Under the pieces are notes generated by a model. That model was not told the origin of the DNA. It did no database searches and saw nothing but the letters and a program-made list of their open reading frames with translations. A stretch of DNA of 64,000 nt, taken from positions 90,138-154,137 of the forward strand of contig WIDE01000064.1 of assembly GCA_015039315.1 (NCBI GenBank). Direction: 5' to 3'. The translations under genes were made by a program, and so were the position numbers. The stretch's first letter is position 1. Every line of letters begins with the position of its first letter. Positions 45,066 to 56,718 of this stretch are shown one piece after another. The DNA is from Clavulina sp. PMI_390. Its lineage: Eukaryota > Basidiomycota > Agaricomycetes > Cantharellales > Hydnaceae.

Positions 45066-46984
45066 ATGGATCCTGCCGTGGTAAGTCGGCAAGGTCCCCT
45101 CCCTCCAATCTGATTCGTCTTCCGAACGCTCAGCACTGTGTTAGGATGACTTCTTCACGACCGAAATTGGACCATCAGAGCGTTCTCCCCAGTCAGACTC
45201 CTCTCGCCATGCCCCCCTATATCGCACTGCTACAAGAAACTCGATCTTATCAACACGATCTGTGGCATCCAATATCTTTCTCCCTACCGCCGGGGTGATT
45301 GAACTCTCGCTAAGCGATTTCTGCGCATATGTAAACGAGCGTCGATCCCTCCAACGAGCAACGATTGTCTCCGTTGAGGGCTATCACCAGACGGTAGGAG
45401 TTGTCAAGCATCGTTTTGTTCTCCTTGAGCTCTCTCGCCACGGCCAAAAGAATATCTGGCTACGCCTTGACCGTCGACGAGGCAAAGGCGTATCTATCCT
45501 CCAATTTGTAGCAGCGCGAGGGAGAACTCTAGCGAACGATATTGTCAGTTGGGAATCTTGAAATATTTGCTTGCAATCCTTGTGTTCCGAGAAGTAATAC
45601 GAGCGGCCCGTTGCATGTAGGCCTCCCTTTCAGGCACCAGAGCAAGACTTCAGGCTTCTGCCACAATTGAAAACTCATGGGTGCTGGATGAGCAGCCTAC
45701 ACTTGCTGATCTCAATCGACTTCTCATTATTATCACCGAGGAGCTTGAAACCTATAACCTCTGGCCAGTCAGTACAATCGTCTCCCTTATTTGATCTGTA
45801 ATTCACGCTCATCGTCAGGAGAACTGCTGGTTCTTCTCGTCACTTGTTGAGCAACATCTGGTAGCTAGTGCAGTTGACCCATTTCACGCTTCTCCAACAA
45901 GCATAAAATATGCTGAGCTCGGTCCAAGCATCCGCGCTCGGGTCCTGGCGCGATATCATGCAGATGAGGACCGGAAAGCTACAGCGGCACTCATGCAATC
46001 GCTGGATGCTCTAAAACAGGTTGACTCTGTTTGGCCTGACGCTCGCATGATCCTTTACTCGGCAGAGGTATGGAGCTACTGAGCTGAATCTACTAAATCT
46101 TCATTAATTTAATCATCTCTCTTTAGAGAGTGGCCAAAAGGGTCTACCCCGTCAATCTCAATAATCCCTTTGACACCCATCTTCGCCGAGGCAAAGATGA
46201 CTTGAGACTCCTTCATCTGGCTTTGTGGGAACTAGTCTGGGGATTCACCCCATATCCGTGCACCGATGACGTCTTGAATATTATCGCCCATACCCGTCGC
46301 AATTTACCAAAGGCCTTTACTGGAGATACCGTGGATATCGGGCTTGCCCACCTTCTGTATCTGGAGGGCGTCATGCTTTCTCAGGCCGGCCGGTATCCCA
46401 GCGCTATCAACGTGCTTCGGAGCAGTATTCAGCTTTGCGGCAAGCTTGATCATCTGAAGAACCTTGGTGTGCTGAAGAATCTCATCAGTTCCTACATCCT
46501 ATCATCGTGGGTACATATGGAGCAGGGTCAAAGGGCGTTGGCTTTGGAACAGGTGATGGCAGCAATGCGACTGGCTGAAAGTGGCGTTTGCCGCTTGATC
46601 CCTGATCCAATCAGTGTCGCAGAAGAGTACGGTTTGCTTCATGCCGAGTTGCTCACTGCTATCTTGACAGCCTACTGCGTGCTAGCGCATTTCGGAGCAG
46701 CCTCTTGGTACGGCAAGCAACTGGCAGAGCTCTCAATAGAGGCCTTTTGTTCTCACCCGTTAGCTGACCCAGGCATTACACACGGGCTAGCGCTGGAGTG
46801 GTATCAGAAACCACTGGTGGGGCTGAGACTGCAGAATAGCAATATTGCTGAGCTGTCCTCGGTGAGAGAGTGGAGAGATGTTATGGCTCCTCTTGAACCA
46901 GTATACCTTGCCTATTCCTATGCTGCGGAAAAGGTTAGGGGTCTTGATAAACACGTTCTAGGGCCACCCTCTGCGGGAGACTAG
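45066..46984 (+). CDS. X1: hypothetical protein with ENCWFF motif and helical repeat C-terminus
   Basis: Exons 45066-45080, 45145-45543, 45621-45767, 45819-46067 and 46127-46984 give 555 residues. No family recognised. Residues 50-137 (NIFLPTAGVIELSLSDFCAY... RHGQKNIWLRLDRRRGKGVS) form a compact domain also present in X2. Then comes LADLNRLLIIITEELETYNLWP, an intron, and ENCWFFSSLVEQHL. The C-terminal 286 residues are helical and look like TPR-type repeats (LLYLEGVMLSQAGRYPSAINVLRSSIQLCG; QGQRALALEQVMAAM). X2 keeps everything up to the ARYHADED region and then carries a different C-terminus. The two copies flank a pair of reductase genes. Confidence 0.7.
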
Positions 46985-47404
46985 GCTGATACAATTACCT
47001 TCTCATATGCAAGATCTTATGAAGGATATATTAGTTACAATTTACTTAATATATCACAAATGACTGATGAAGATGGACCGGGTGTAGAAATAGATATCTG
47101 TCGATGACTTTTTCTCAACGTGATTGGTGTGGTCTGTGTGGATGACGAGCAGAAGGTCGCGAAAACCACAGGGTTGATGGAAGCTGTATCGAGCTCACCC
47201 GACATCAACTCGTCTTTCATCTCCTTGCTACTCACCCAGGGAGAAAATACAGATGAGCTGATCCGGATTCAACGGGAGTGTCCTGTGCTCCCGGTGCGAA
47301 TTTGTCCCACCCTCCCCGCCGGGACTCACCGAGGTCTCGTTCATTTCCCAACCTCCCCCGCCCCCGCTCCCCCTTGACGCACTTAACACTACTACGGAGT
47401 CACC
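46985..47404. other. Intergenic, X1 to reductase copy 2
   Basis: No gene. A stretch just before the reductase start resembles 48700-48892 before copy 3 (for example actcaccgaggtctcgttcattccc and ttcaccaaggtctcgttcactccc), a duplicated promoter. Confidence 0.5.
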
Positions 47405-48527
47405 ATGGCCTCTGTTGTTCTTCCTAAGGTTGTCTTGATAACGGGTTGCTCTGTGGGTGGCATTGGCGCCGCTTTGTGTGAAGAGTATGCGCGGGCAGGC
47501 TGCATCGTGTACGCGACCGCCCGACGACTCGAAGCAATGGATGGCTTGGGATCCGTTGGCGATATTAGGAAGCTGCAATTGGATGTTACGGTTGAGCAGA
47601 GCTTAGTTGAAGCTGTGGAAACCATAATTGCTGCCGAGGGGCGAATTGACATTTTGGTGAACAATGCGTGAGTAATTTAAGTAATTCTTCACGTCAAGCC
47701 CCCCGACTCACTTCATATGACATGCATGGCGGATCTTTCTGCTTAAGAGGTGTTCTGGGTGTTGGGCCTCTTCTAGATAAAGTTCCAGACGATACTGAAA
47801 CGGTCTTCAGAACTAATGTCTTTGCCCCACTTCGTCTCGCCCAGCTTGTGGTCCCTCATATGGCTGGATGCACCCCCAATAATACATGTGGGACAAAAGG
47901 TCTCATTATCAACATTGGAAGTATAGCCGCGATTGCTCCTCCCCCTTGGGATGGGCTCTACGGCGCTACGAAAGCGGCGCTCAAAAGTCTTACGGAGAGC
48001 ATGTACATGGAGTTTAGGCCACTTGGCATTCGAGTAATGCTAGTGCAGGCTGGCTGCGTGGCTACGAATGTGCGCATCTTATCTTTTAGAGCTGTCCAGC
48101 CTTCTTATTCGTCTTGTGCTCCTGTTCCTGCACCCCTTCTTGATCACCCCTTCCCCAGATTGCGAACAACTACGCGGCGACATACACCTCCCCTGATCTA
48201 TCCCTCTACTCAGACTACAGTGATTTAATATCCACGTTTATCTACCACTCCCAAACCCACGGTGCCATACCAGCATCCAATCTCGCCCGTACAATTATCC
48301 GCAAGTCAGACCTCCCTTCAAAAGCCCTATTAGGAAAGCCAATACCCAAAAATATGAGGTGGAATCCCGGGTGGTATCTATCCATGGGTGGCGATTCGTG
48401 GGCATTTTACCTGTTCGGGTGGCTTCCTCGACGCTTCGTGATGCTGGTAGAGTGGCAGGCTGTAGGTATTGAACGCTCTGAGCGGTCGTGGTACCTGCGG
48501 CCGATTTACTGGGTATTTGGGGTCTGA
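47405..48527 (+). CDS. Short-chain dehydrogenase, Ayr1-like (copy 2)
   Basis: Exons 47405-47667, 47748-48069 and 48159-48527 give 317 residues. Motifs: TGCSVGGIGAAL for the dinucleotide, LDVT, ILVNNAG, NIGSI and active-site YGATK. C-terminal hydrophobic stretch FYLFGWLPRRFVMLV. The introns sit at the same two places as in copies 1 and 3. It is closest to copy 3, the next gene on the same strand. Likely an NADPH-dependent ketoacyl-lipid reductase of Ayr1 type; substrate inferred from family. Confidence 0.87.
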
Positions 48528-48892
48528 AAGCCACTTCATCGTTTGGATGTCTGGCGATGATGAGGATTCATAGACCGTAGGTAATCAGATACAAGCATTG
48601 ATAGCCTTCCGTCGTATTTGCATGTGTACCACTCATAATACCCCGTATTCCAGAATCAGAGGTATGCCTTTCCGACCATGAAACACCATTTTTAAGCCTT
48701 GCACGCGGCCATAGTTGTTGGTCCATTGGCTGGGTTCCGCTTGAACCCAGTATTCATGCTGGGAAGGTCGAGCAGGCGGATCTCGCGGGTATCGCCGTTC
48801 AATCCGCCCAGTGAATTGGATTCACCAAGGTCTCGTTCACTCCCCACAGTCCCTTCAACGACGCCTCCAGTCCCACCTGCCAAACCTTGGCC
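48528..48892. other. Intergenic between reductase copies 2 and 3
   Basis: No gene. The last 80 bases are similar to the stretch before copy 2, including ggtctcgttcac/attc. Confidence 0.45.
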
Positions 48893-49978
48893 ATGAGTTC
48901 TGTAGTCTTGCCGAAGGTCGTGCTTATAACAGGCTGCTCTGTGGGCGGCATTGGCGCCGCCCTTTGTGATGAGTATGCACGAGCAGGCTGCATCGTATAC
49001 GCCACCGCACGACGCCTGGAAGCTATGGACCGCCTGGAATGTGCAGGAGACGTATGTAAACTACGCATGGATGTCACTGTTGAGGAAAGCTTGCGCGATG
49101 CGATCAAAACTATAATCAATACAGAGGGTCGGATTGACATACTGGTGAACAACGCGTGAGTTATTGAGCTCAATGCAACGCAATGGTGCTATTCAGCTCA
49201 CAATGCATGGGATTACTTCTTCAGAGGTGTCATGGGCGTTGGACCACTTCTTGATAAAGAGCCACAAGACGCCCAGACAATCTTCAACACGAACGTTTTT
49301 GCCCCACTACGATTAGCCCAACTCGTCGCGCCACACATGATCAATAGCACCGCGAGTAACGCTTCTGGGACTAAAGGTCTAATTATAAATATCGGAAGCA
49401 TGCTAGGGATCGCAGCTGCCCCCTGGGATGGCCTCTACAGTGCTACAAAAGCAGCGATCCGGAGCCTATCTGAAAGCATGTATATGGAGTTCAACCCACT
49501 CGGTATCAGAGTCATGCTCGTTCAGCCTGGTTGCCTCAAATCAAACGTCAGTTTCATTCGTCTCTTATAGCTTACCCCATTCTCTGATGATTTTCCCTCT
49601 CGATAGCTCGCAGACAACTACGCACCCTCCTACAACCCTCCAGAGACCTCTTTCTACAAGCACTACGCCGACGCCATCATCGCTTTCATGCACCATTCCC
49701 AAGAACCCCATATTGCTGGATCCGCATCGGACCTTGCACGAGAAGTAGTAAGAAAATCAGACCTGCCCCCACTTTCGCTTTTGGGCAAACCTGCTCCGGA
49801 AAACCTGAGGTGGAGTCCCGGGTGGTACGTCTCAGTGGGTGGAGAATCAATGGCGTTTTACATATTTGGGTGGCTGCCACGACGATTGGTGATGTTTTTG
49901 CAGTGGCAGGCTGTGGGAATCCGGCCGTCAGAGCGAACACCGCTCATGAAGTTCATATATGGGCTATGTGGTGTATGA
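48893..49978 (+). CDS. Short-chain dehydrogenase, Ayr1-like (copy 3)
   Basis: Exons 48893-49155, 49225-49546 and 49607-49978 give 318 residues; the first two exons have the same lengths as in copy 2 (263 and 322). Motifs: TGCSVGGIGAAL, MDVT, ILVNNAG, NIGSM, active-site YSATK, and tail FYIFGWLPRRLVMFLQW. All catalytic positions (Ser region, Tyr, Lys, Asn) are kept, so it is probably active. Tandem partner of copy 2. Confidence 0.87.
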
Positions 49979-50670
49979 TGGAAACCCCACCCTACAATCC
50001 TTAATGGTATCGATTCAGTGATCGGATCACTCATATGGAATGGGAAGCGGTCGTTCCATACAAATCGAGCTTATATCATCACGAATGAGCTATCAGATTC
50101 GAGAAATGCATGATGAGTATTCAGTTCAGGCGGAGAAAGAGTATAGTGAGTGATATAGGTGTTCGGATGCCACAAATGACAAGATCCCAACGAGACCTCC
50201 ATTATACGCGCGATGGGGCCTGTTAGACGTTGTTTTTCGGCGCTTTTATTATAGGGAACATTTTATTATGCTTATGAAGACATATGCAGTAGTAAGAGAC
50301 GTGACGGTGGCGAGCGGGCGGCCAGGTTTTTGACTTGTGTTTCCAGGCTTTACGTTAGTCGATCGACGATCTCCCCCGGGCAACCCTGTGTAGGTATCGA
50401 CGAGCCTTGATCAGCACGAGTTACCCCTGGTGCACATTAACATAGTTTTGCGTCGCCACAGTCCTCGTGGCACTGTCGATGGGCCGTGACATTTGTGTGT
50501 GATGTAGGGTTGCATAGCCATATCCTTTTCTTGCTCTGGCCACCAGACCCTCTTTCCACCTTCCCACTGAGTTCATCATCTTATTTCTCTCCTCCAGGAC
50601 CGAGAGCGAGGCCTAGCCTTAACAGCATACTAGACACTTGACTTCTAATCCTTGAGCCTTTGAGCGCTCA
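49979..50670. other. Intergenic, reductase copy 3 to X2
   Basis: No gene. The last 250 bases match the region before X1. Confidence 0.5.
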
Positions 50671-52574
50671 ATGCATCCTGCCGTGGTAAGCCCCAACAAT
50701 GCCTCTTGCCTAACACGATTATTCTTCGAAATGCTCAGCAAAGTTTTAGGACGACTTCTTTGCGGCCGATATCGAACCATCAGAGCTTTCTCCCCAGTCA
50801 GAACCCTCTCACGATGCCCCCCTATCTCGCACTGCTACCAGACACTCCATACGATCAATCCAATCTGTGGCGTCTAACATCTTCCTGCCCACCGCTGGAA
50901 TTGTTGAGCTCTCATTAAGTGATTTCTGCGCGTATGTCGATGAGCGCCGATCCCTCCAACGAGCTAAGATTGCGTCGGTCGAGGGCTATTACCAGATGGC
51001 CGGCGTCGTTAAGCATCGTTTTGTTCTCCTTGAACTCTCTCGCCAGGGTCAAAAGAACGTCTGGCTACGCCTTGATCGCCGAAGGGGCAAAGGCGTATCG
51101 ATCTTCCAGCTTGTTGCAGCGCGAGGAAGAACGATGGCCAACGATATCGTGAGTGGAGGCTCTCGCACCATCGTCTGCTATATCTATGTTCTGAGAATTG
51201 CTCCCAAATTCCATCTACGTGTAGGCTTCCCTTTCAGGTACCAAATCAAGATTGCAGGTTTCTGCCACAATTGAGAACTCATGGGTGCTCGATAAGCAGC
51301 CTACGCTTGCCGATCTCAATCGACTCCTTAGCATTATCACTGAGGAGCTTGAGACTTATAACATCTGGCCGGTAAGTGCAATACATTCACCTATCCGACC
51401 CTTAATTCACGCTCGTCATCAGGAGAACTGCTGGTTCTTCTCGTCGCTTGTGCAGCAGCATTTAGTTCCCGATGCAGCCGGCCCTCTTTATGCTTCACCG
51501 ATGAACATAAAGCACATTGAGCTTGGTATAAGCATCCGTGCCCGGGTCTTGGCGCGATATCATGCAAATGAGGACCAGAAAGCTGGGGCGCCAGATGCTC
51601 TGAAAGAAGTTCATTATTTGCCGCCTGACGCGCTGAGCGATTTCATAACCCATATACTCGGCAGCTCCGACCCTCTCGAGGCTCACGCGAGGATAGTTGA
51701 GCTTCAGCGATGGCAATACAAGACGGGGTTACACCACCACTTTTTATTAATACATTGTGTCATGAACGTTGCCGAGGCTAACTCGCTCTCCATGGGACCT
51801 CGCTTGCCGGCAGAAAGAACTGCGTGGAGACTGGAATCTGGCGATCCCCTGGACTTTTGGCTCAGGATCGAACTCTCGGCGAATGTGAAAAGCCCTGGGA
51901 TCTTGGGAGTAATTTCTGTGCTCCCTCCTGATGATACGGTACGCCAAGCTCTTAAGCACTGACTTCTACTCCTTTGCTGATCACCTTCAACAGGTTCTGG
52001 GGTCCTATAACACCCACCATGCAAAGAATTTAGTACCAGGTGCTGGAAAAGTAAGACCTGAACTTCTCAGTCGAGTCAGCTATCAAGAAAGCGCAAATCA
52101 AACTAGCGTGCGTGAGTTGGCCAGGATTCTAGATATGTTCCAGGCTGTTTCGACCCCCTATATCCTGCTTACAGTAAGGGAAATGTGCATAAAGCAATGA
52201 GGAACACCTGTTTTCTGACCCATCCGTAGGAAAGCTGTTGGTATCTTGCCCCATTCTTAGAGGAGCTTGCGCATAACAATTCCCCACGCTCTTCCACCCT
52301 CAAAAGACTTCGCACTGGATTCAGATGGCCAAGATCCTCCCTCACATTCACCAGTGACAATATGCTTGAATTATGGAGAACAAATGAAAATGTAGGGGTC
52401 TCGGCAGATCGGATCGGATCGGATAGCGGATGCTACCCGACTCGGATGAGATTGGACTCGAGGTCTATCCGAATCCGCGGATCGACCACTGGCACCCGAC
52501 TTAAGCCGCGGATATCCTCGGATACATATGTCTTGGAATTTCTGGCTACATTCCTTGAAACTGCGGGCGTATGA
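50671..52574 (+). CDS. X2: chimeric paralogue of X1 whose stop codon is replaced by a transposon end
   Basis: Exons 50671-50685, 50750-51148, 51225-51371, 51423-51938, 51994-52173 and 52230-52574 give 533 residues. Exons 1-3 match X1 in length (15, 399, 147) and sequence, and the start of exon 4 has ENCWFFSSLVQQHL. After DALKEV, near 51610, similarity to X1 stops. The new C-terminus holds a second related module: ELARILDMFQAVSTPYILLT, an intron, ESCWYLAPFLEELA. So the E-N/S-C-W motif occurs twice, each time directly after a phase-0 intron. The last 60 codons lie inside the TIR element starting at 52393; without it the frame would end six codons after TNE (NGNE and stop). Function unknown. Confidence 0.7.
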
Positions 52575-52999
52575 TTAAATCTGAGAGTGGAGCCCCATTC
52601 TTTGACTAAATAGATGGCTAGACTCGAGGATAATTGTGCAAAAACTGCTTGCTCACATACAGTTTGTCAATATTTGGTTCAGCTATCTCTATTTGTACAT
52701 ACAGGGAACTGGATGAGGAATGGTCTGAAACTCGAGGCACTCACCAGCTATGTTGTCCAGAATAGATTTATGACTTATTGGGCCCAGTGGGACCGTTTGT
52801 GTACTATGTTAGGAGCAGATAAGCTGTTACAAGTACCCCAAGCGCCAATCCGAAAGTCATCCGCCATCCGCCACGGATTGTCGGATGGTTTATCAGCGGA
52901 TCATTCCCGTACCTGAAAGGCTATCCGTATCCGCGGATTGGATTCCATCCGATTCGGCTTATCAAGGATTATCCGATCCGCCGAGACCCTCAGAAAATG
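52386..52999. mobile_element. 600-base TIR element (MITE-like) with target-site duplication
   Basis: Element 52393-52992, flanked by gaaaatg at 52386-52392 and 52993-52999. The left end TAGGGGTCTCGGCAGATCGG is repeated inverted at the right end (TGAGGGTCTCGGCGGATCGG when reverse-complemented). Subterminal regions on both sides carry many copies of ggat/ccgcggat words, which also pair as inverted repeats. There is no transposase frame. The end sequence and short duplication suggest a non-autonomous hAT-like element; the class is inference. Confidence 0.85.
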
Positions 53000-54286
53000 G
53001 TAATGAGTGAGTGAGGTAGATTATCGAGCAAAACATCGCGTATTTCTAGTATATCGACTGTTTTATCCTTTATGTAGAATTTGGTTTCCACTATAACCTT
53101 GTGGATATTCCCAATGATGCAGTCGTGGAGCCTTTCTAGAACGCATCTGCACCGTCAGGCAGCTCCCAGGCTCTTCAACAGTCTACCAACCTTCCTTCAC
53201 CCTTTGTCTCCCAAGTTTGAGATAAATTCTCACGCTCAGTTAGATGGAGTCGCCTGAGATGGAATCAGTTGCGAGGAGGTTATATCTCCGCATGCACAAG
53301 AAATTGATAGTATTTTACAAGAGCTCGACCCTTCGGGGGCCGGGATTTGATGGCATCTGAAAATGAGAGATAAGGAGTGGAAGAGCTAAGTAGTCCGTTA
53401 TATTGGTTAGGGATCCAAATGAATGTGGAACCAATTGGAGTACAGGAAGTGGATTTTATCAATTATAAGTGCTTCTGTGTGACATTGTTACAATACGTCA
53501 TAGATGACCGCTCTGATACGATATACGAAGCCGGTTAAGGAGTGTTCAAAGGGGGGTGATGGAGGAACAGACGTTCGGGATTTCACTTCCCGCATTAGGA
53601 AAATTTCCGCCCCGGATTTCAGTAATAATACCTGATTCACAGTGAAAGAATCTGGATGCCTTCCAGCTCCACTGGAGCCTAAGATCATGGGTGCGTGCGA
53701 TATTAGTCCGACGACAGTATTTCTTTTCCTCGACTGTTCCCTGTGTTCATAGGGCCTGGAGATGATTTGAGCTCTGCAGCAGCATCAATAGTTACACCAT
53801 CTCCTGAAAGTCCGCAACTATCAAATCTTTCCCCATCCGGCGGTCCTTTGAAGAGGGCATTCACCCCGCTAAGAGCGCTCGTTCACCACCAACGTAGCGC
53901 GAGCGGGAGAGGACCGACATGTGCCAAACAGTAGGAAATGGAACTCGTGTTCCATTCCTGACATGTTGTGATCGTCTGTTCGGACGTTTGATCGAAGATA
54001 CGTTTTGCAACGCCGCAATGAGGGTTGCTAAGTTTTTAATCGTGATGGGTTCTTGGTGCGGAGTGAAGATTGGTATTTGTAGTGCACAAGTAAAGTAGAC
54101 TAACCGACCGAGACCATTACTCGTATTATCTATATGCAGTGTACATATTCGGCTACGCTCGCAAATAGTGATCCTCAATTAGGCTCGTTGCCTAATGCGA
54201 AACCTCCTCCAGGGAGCATATTCGTAGCATGCTACTCCAAAATATCCAAAATTTCCAAGAAGGGAGAGGTAAATATCGCCACCAGC
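53000..54286. other. Intergenic region after X2
   Basis: No gene recognised. Frames of about 60 codons at 53488-53688 (-) and 53743-53934 (+) are open but have no motif. The X2 3' flank continues from the right target-site duplication at 52999. Confidence 0.4.
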
Positions 54287-56438
54287 TCAAGCGTTCGATT
54301 CTAATGCTCCCCGTGCCTCATCGACATCCTCCAACCATTCTCCCAGTTCACGCCAGAACGCCCTTTGCCGATCTGTGCCCATCCAGAGCGGCATGATCGA
54401 CAAATGATGATGCTTTTCGAGATGCTCGACCTTTGTCCTCTCACCCATCCTCAGTGCATCCTCACGCAACGAGGCATACGAGTCGGACGGTACGTGTGAA
54501 GCGGACGAAGGAGGGAGAGAATGCACATGGAAGATATTTGGAGCTGGGAGGGCTCGCGTTCGTGATGGACGCATGGATGACGCTCTCGATCTGGACCTGC
54601 TCGCAGCACGACGACGAGGAGCTTCGGCAGAGGTTTCAGTAGCTGGTTGAGCAGGGAATGAATCGCCAGTGGCGAATCGTACGGGGCGCGGCGCTTCGCT
54701 GGGTGGCTGGAGCACTGAGCTAGTACTACTATCGTCGTCGCGTCTCACGCCCTCCCCTAAACGGATGACGATGTCGGGCTCGTCCGCAACGTCACGGTCG
54801 TGATGAATACATCGGACACCAGGCCAACATTCTCCGGGATGCCATTGACTGAAGACTGGCACGACGCCATCGTTCGCGAAGTACTCTTCTGGGAGGGCAT
54901 TAAGGTCCAAGGTAGGAGGGGAAGGGAGGTCAGGAAGATGAGAGTCGGCGACGGATGGTGAGCGAGCAGAGGGAGTGAAGGGGTATGTGAACGCTCCGCC
55001 AGAGGACGATAGAGCTCCAAATGTGTGAGTAGACTGCATATTAGGGGAGCCGGGAAATGGTGAAATAGTAGAGAGTGGGGACGAGAGAGTGGAGAGCGGA
55101 GTGAGGAGATGGCTGCGACTCAAAGGTCTTGGGATCCGCCTTTCCTCCTCCACCACTGACCCAATCGGCGGTCGAAACTCTGGTGCTGGGCGGATCGTTG
55201 AGTAATCGAATCTGCCAAGGGATCTTGACGAGAAATACAGAAATCCAGCGTCGAGCGCTTGTGTCCAACTGGCGGGCGCGTGGCGGACCCCGGCCGTTGA
55301 CCGCGAGACTTCTCGTCTTGGCTCTGTCATGCAAGAGACGTAACTGCGATACCATGTCCGCCCCCGCGACTTTCCACCTGTCGTTGCGGAAGTTCCCTCG
55401 GGCATCAAGGACCAGAATATCCGGTCACGATCCGCAGCAGCTTCGAAGGTACAGTCCCAAGGAGTGGCATCTTTCGACTGCGCCCAGTCCTCGTCCCCGG
55501 GCCCTGCGAACAGCATCCGCACGAATTCAGAGAAGGATTGCTCGTGGAGCGATAAGGCGCGAGACTCCGCGTGGAAGTCTGGTTTCCACGCTGCGGGAAT
55601 GAGAGGCGAAAAGTATTCTATCGCATACACGAACTTTGTCACAAAACTCCCGAACTGTAAAGAGCGGAAGTTAATATGAGCTGGTCACTGAGATGAGTGT
55701 ATGCAGTCGATCGACTTACAGAGAACACTCGAACATCTGGAGCTGCATCAGTGCGCTCGCCAAGGTCATATACGACCCCAGTCCCCCGGAAAGGCGCAGA
55801 AACAGTCGTAACGCTGGCAACCATACTATCATCTAGAGGAGGGTTTGGAGGGAGGTGGTCAGAGTTGTCCTCAAAGAACCCTTCACGAATGAGGGTCAGC
55901 ATTGTTGTGATAGTTGGGCCACCCATGCTGTGCCCGAGGAAGTGTAAGGGGCGGCTTGGGGACCACGAGGGGTAAAGGCCTTTGGTGTGCGTGCGGCCAT
56001 AAGGACGATGACCATGGTGAAGGGAGTGACTCCAGCCATAGTGTACTGCAGAATCTGGAGTGTTATTGATGGACGATGAAGCCGAACATAACATGCACCC
56101 ACCGGTCCCTCCACGTAGAGCGTAGTAGAGCTCACAGGCTCGATCGTGTAATGAGCTTACGGGGCCTACACTGGAGGTGATCAAACGTCAGCGAGTTCGT
56201 TCGAACCACATTCTCAGGTGCCTACCACTCACGATGCAAAGATGACTCTCCTCCTTCCTTGAAGACCCAGCTCTTCTCTCTGAGCATTCAGGTGATCCTC
56301 AAATTTCCCCCAGAGAAACGGCGCGGTGGAACTGAGGAAACCCTCTACAATGACAAGTGGAGCCAAGTCCTCAGCGTAATGGTTGTTGTCGTGGCTAGCG
56401 AATTCTGGGATGTCCTGTTCGTGGACAGGGAGAGCCAT
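54287..56438 (-). CDS. Triacylglycerol lipase homologue of the bacterial GX/family I.5 type
   Basis: Exons 56438-56233, 56170-56103, 56045-55720 and 55654-54287 give 655 residues. Motifs match the staphylococcal/Geobacillus-like lipases: PLVIVEGFLS near the start, VGPVSSLHDRACELYYALRGGTV, GHRPYGRTHTKGLYPSW, nucleophile in HFLGHSMGGPT, WDCTFEAAADRD, the acid in NDGVVPVFSQ and the likely catalytic His in HHLSIMPLWMGT. No signal peptide is visible: the N-terminus MALPVHEQDIPEF is acidic. A Ser/Pro/Arg-rich insert of about 150 residues separates the core from the acid region, and another lies before the His, so the chain is much longer than bacterial relatives. It may have been gained by an ancient transfer; that needs a tree. 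Confidence 0.85.
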
Positions 56439-56718
56439 TGTCGAAGGTCAAGACACGTTGTAGCTGTCGCGTTGAGTGGAAGTCAGGAGAAAGCATGCTG
56501 ATCGACCTCGTTTCTGGTGGTCCTCAATCGGGCGCGCGTCATTTCCTGATTGTGGGAACGGATTGCATAAGAGGCACACGACCACTCTGAACATCGATCA
56601 TGTAATCTCACACCAGTCAGCACCCAAAAAAGCGTTTCCTCCACTTGTTGCCAGGCCTGGGTTCAAGGCAGCACGATATTGATTTACTAAGACTAATCGA
56701 CGTCCACCACTCTACAAG
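56439..56718. promoter_or_regulatory. Divergent promoter region, lipase and CFD1
   Basis: 280 bases between two divergent starts; no motif called. Confidence 0.4.

Noticed and set aside
52614..52916. 100-codon frame
   Set aside because: It lies wholly within the TIR element, has no transposase motif and ends in the inverted repeat.
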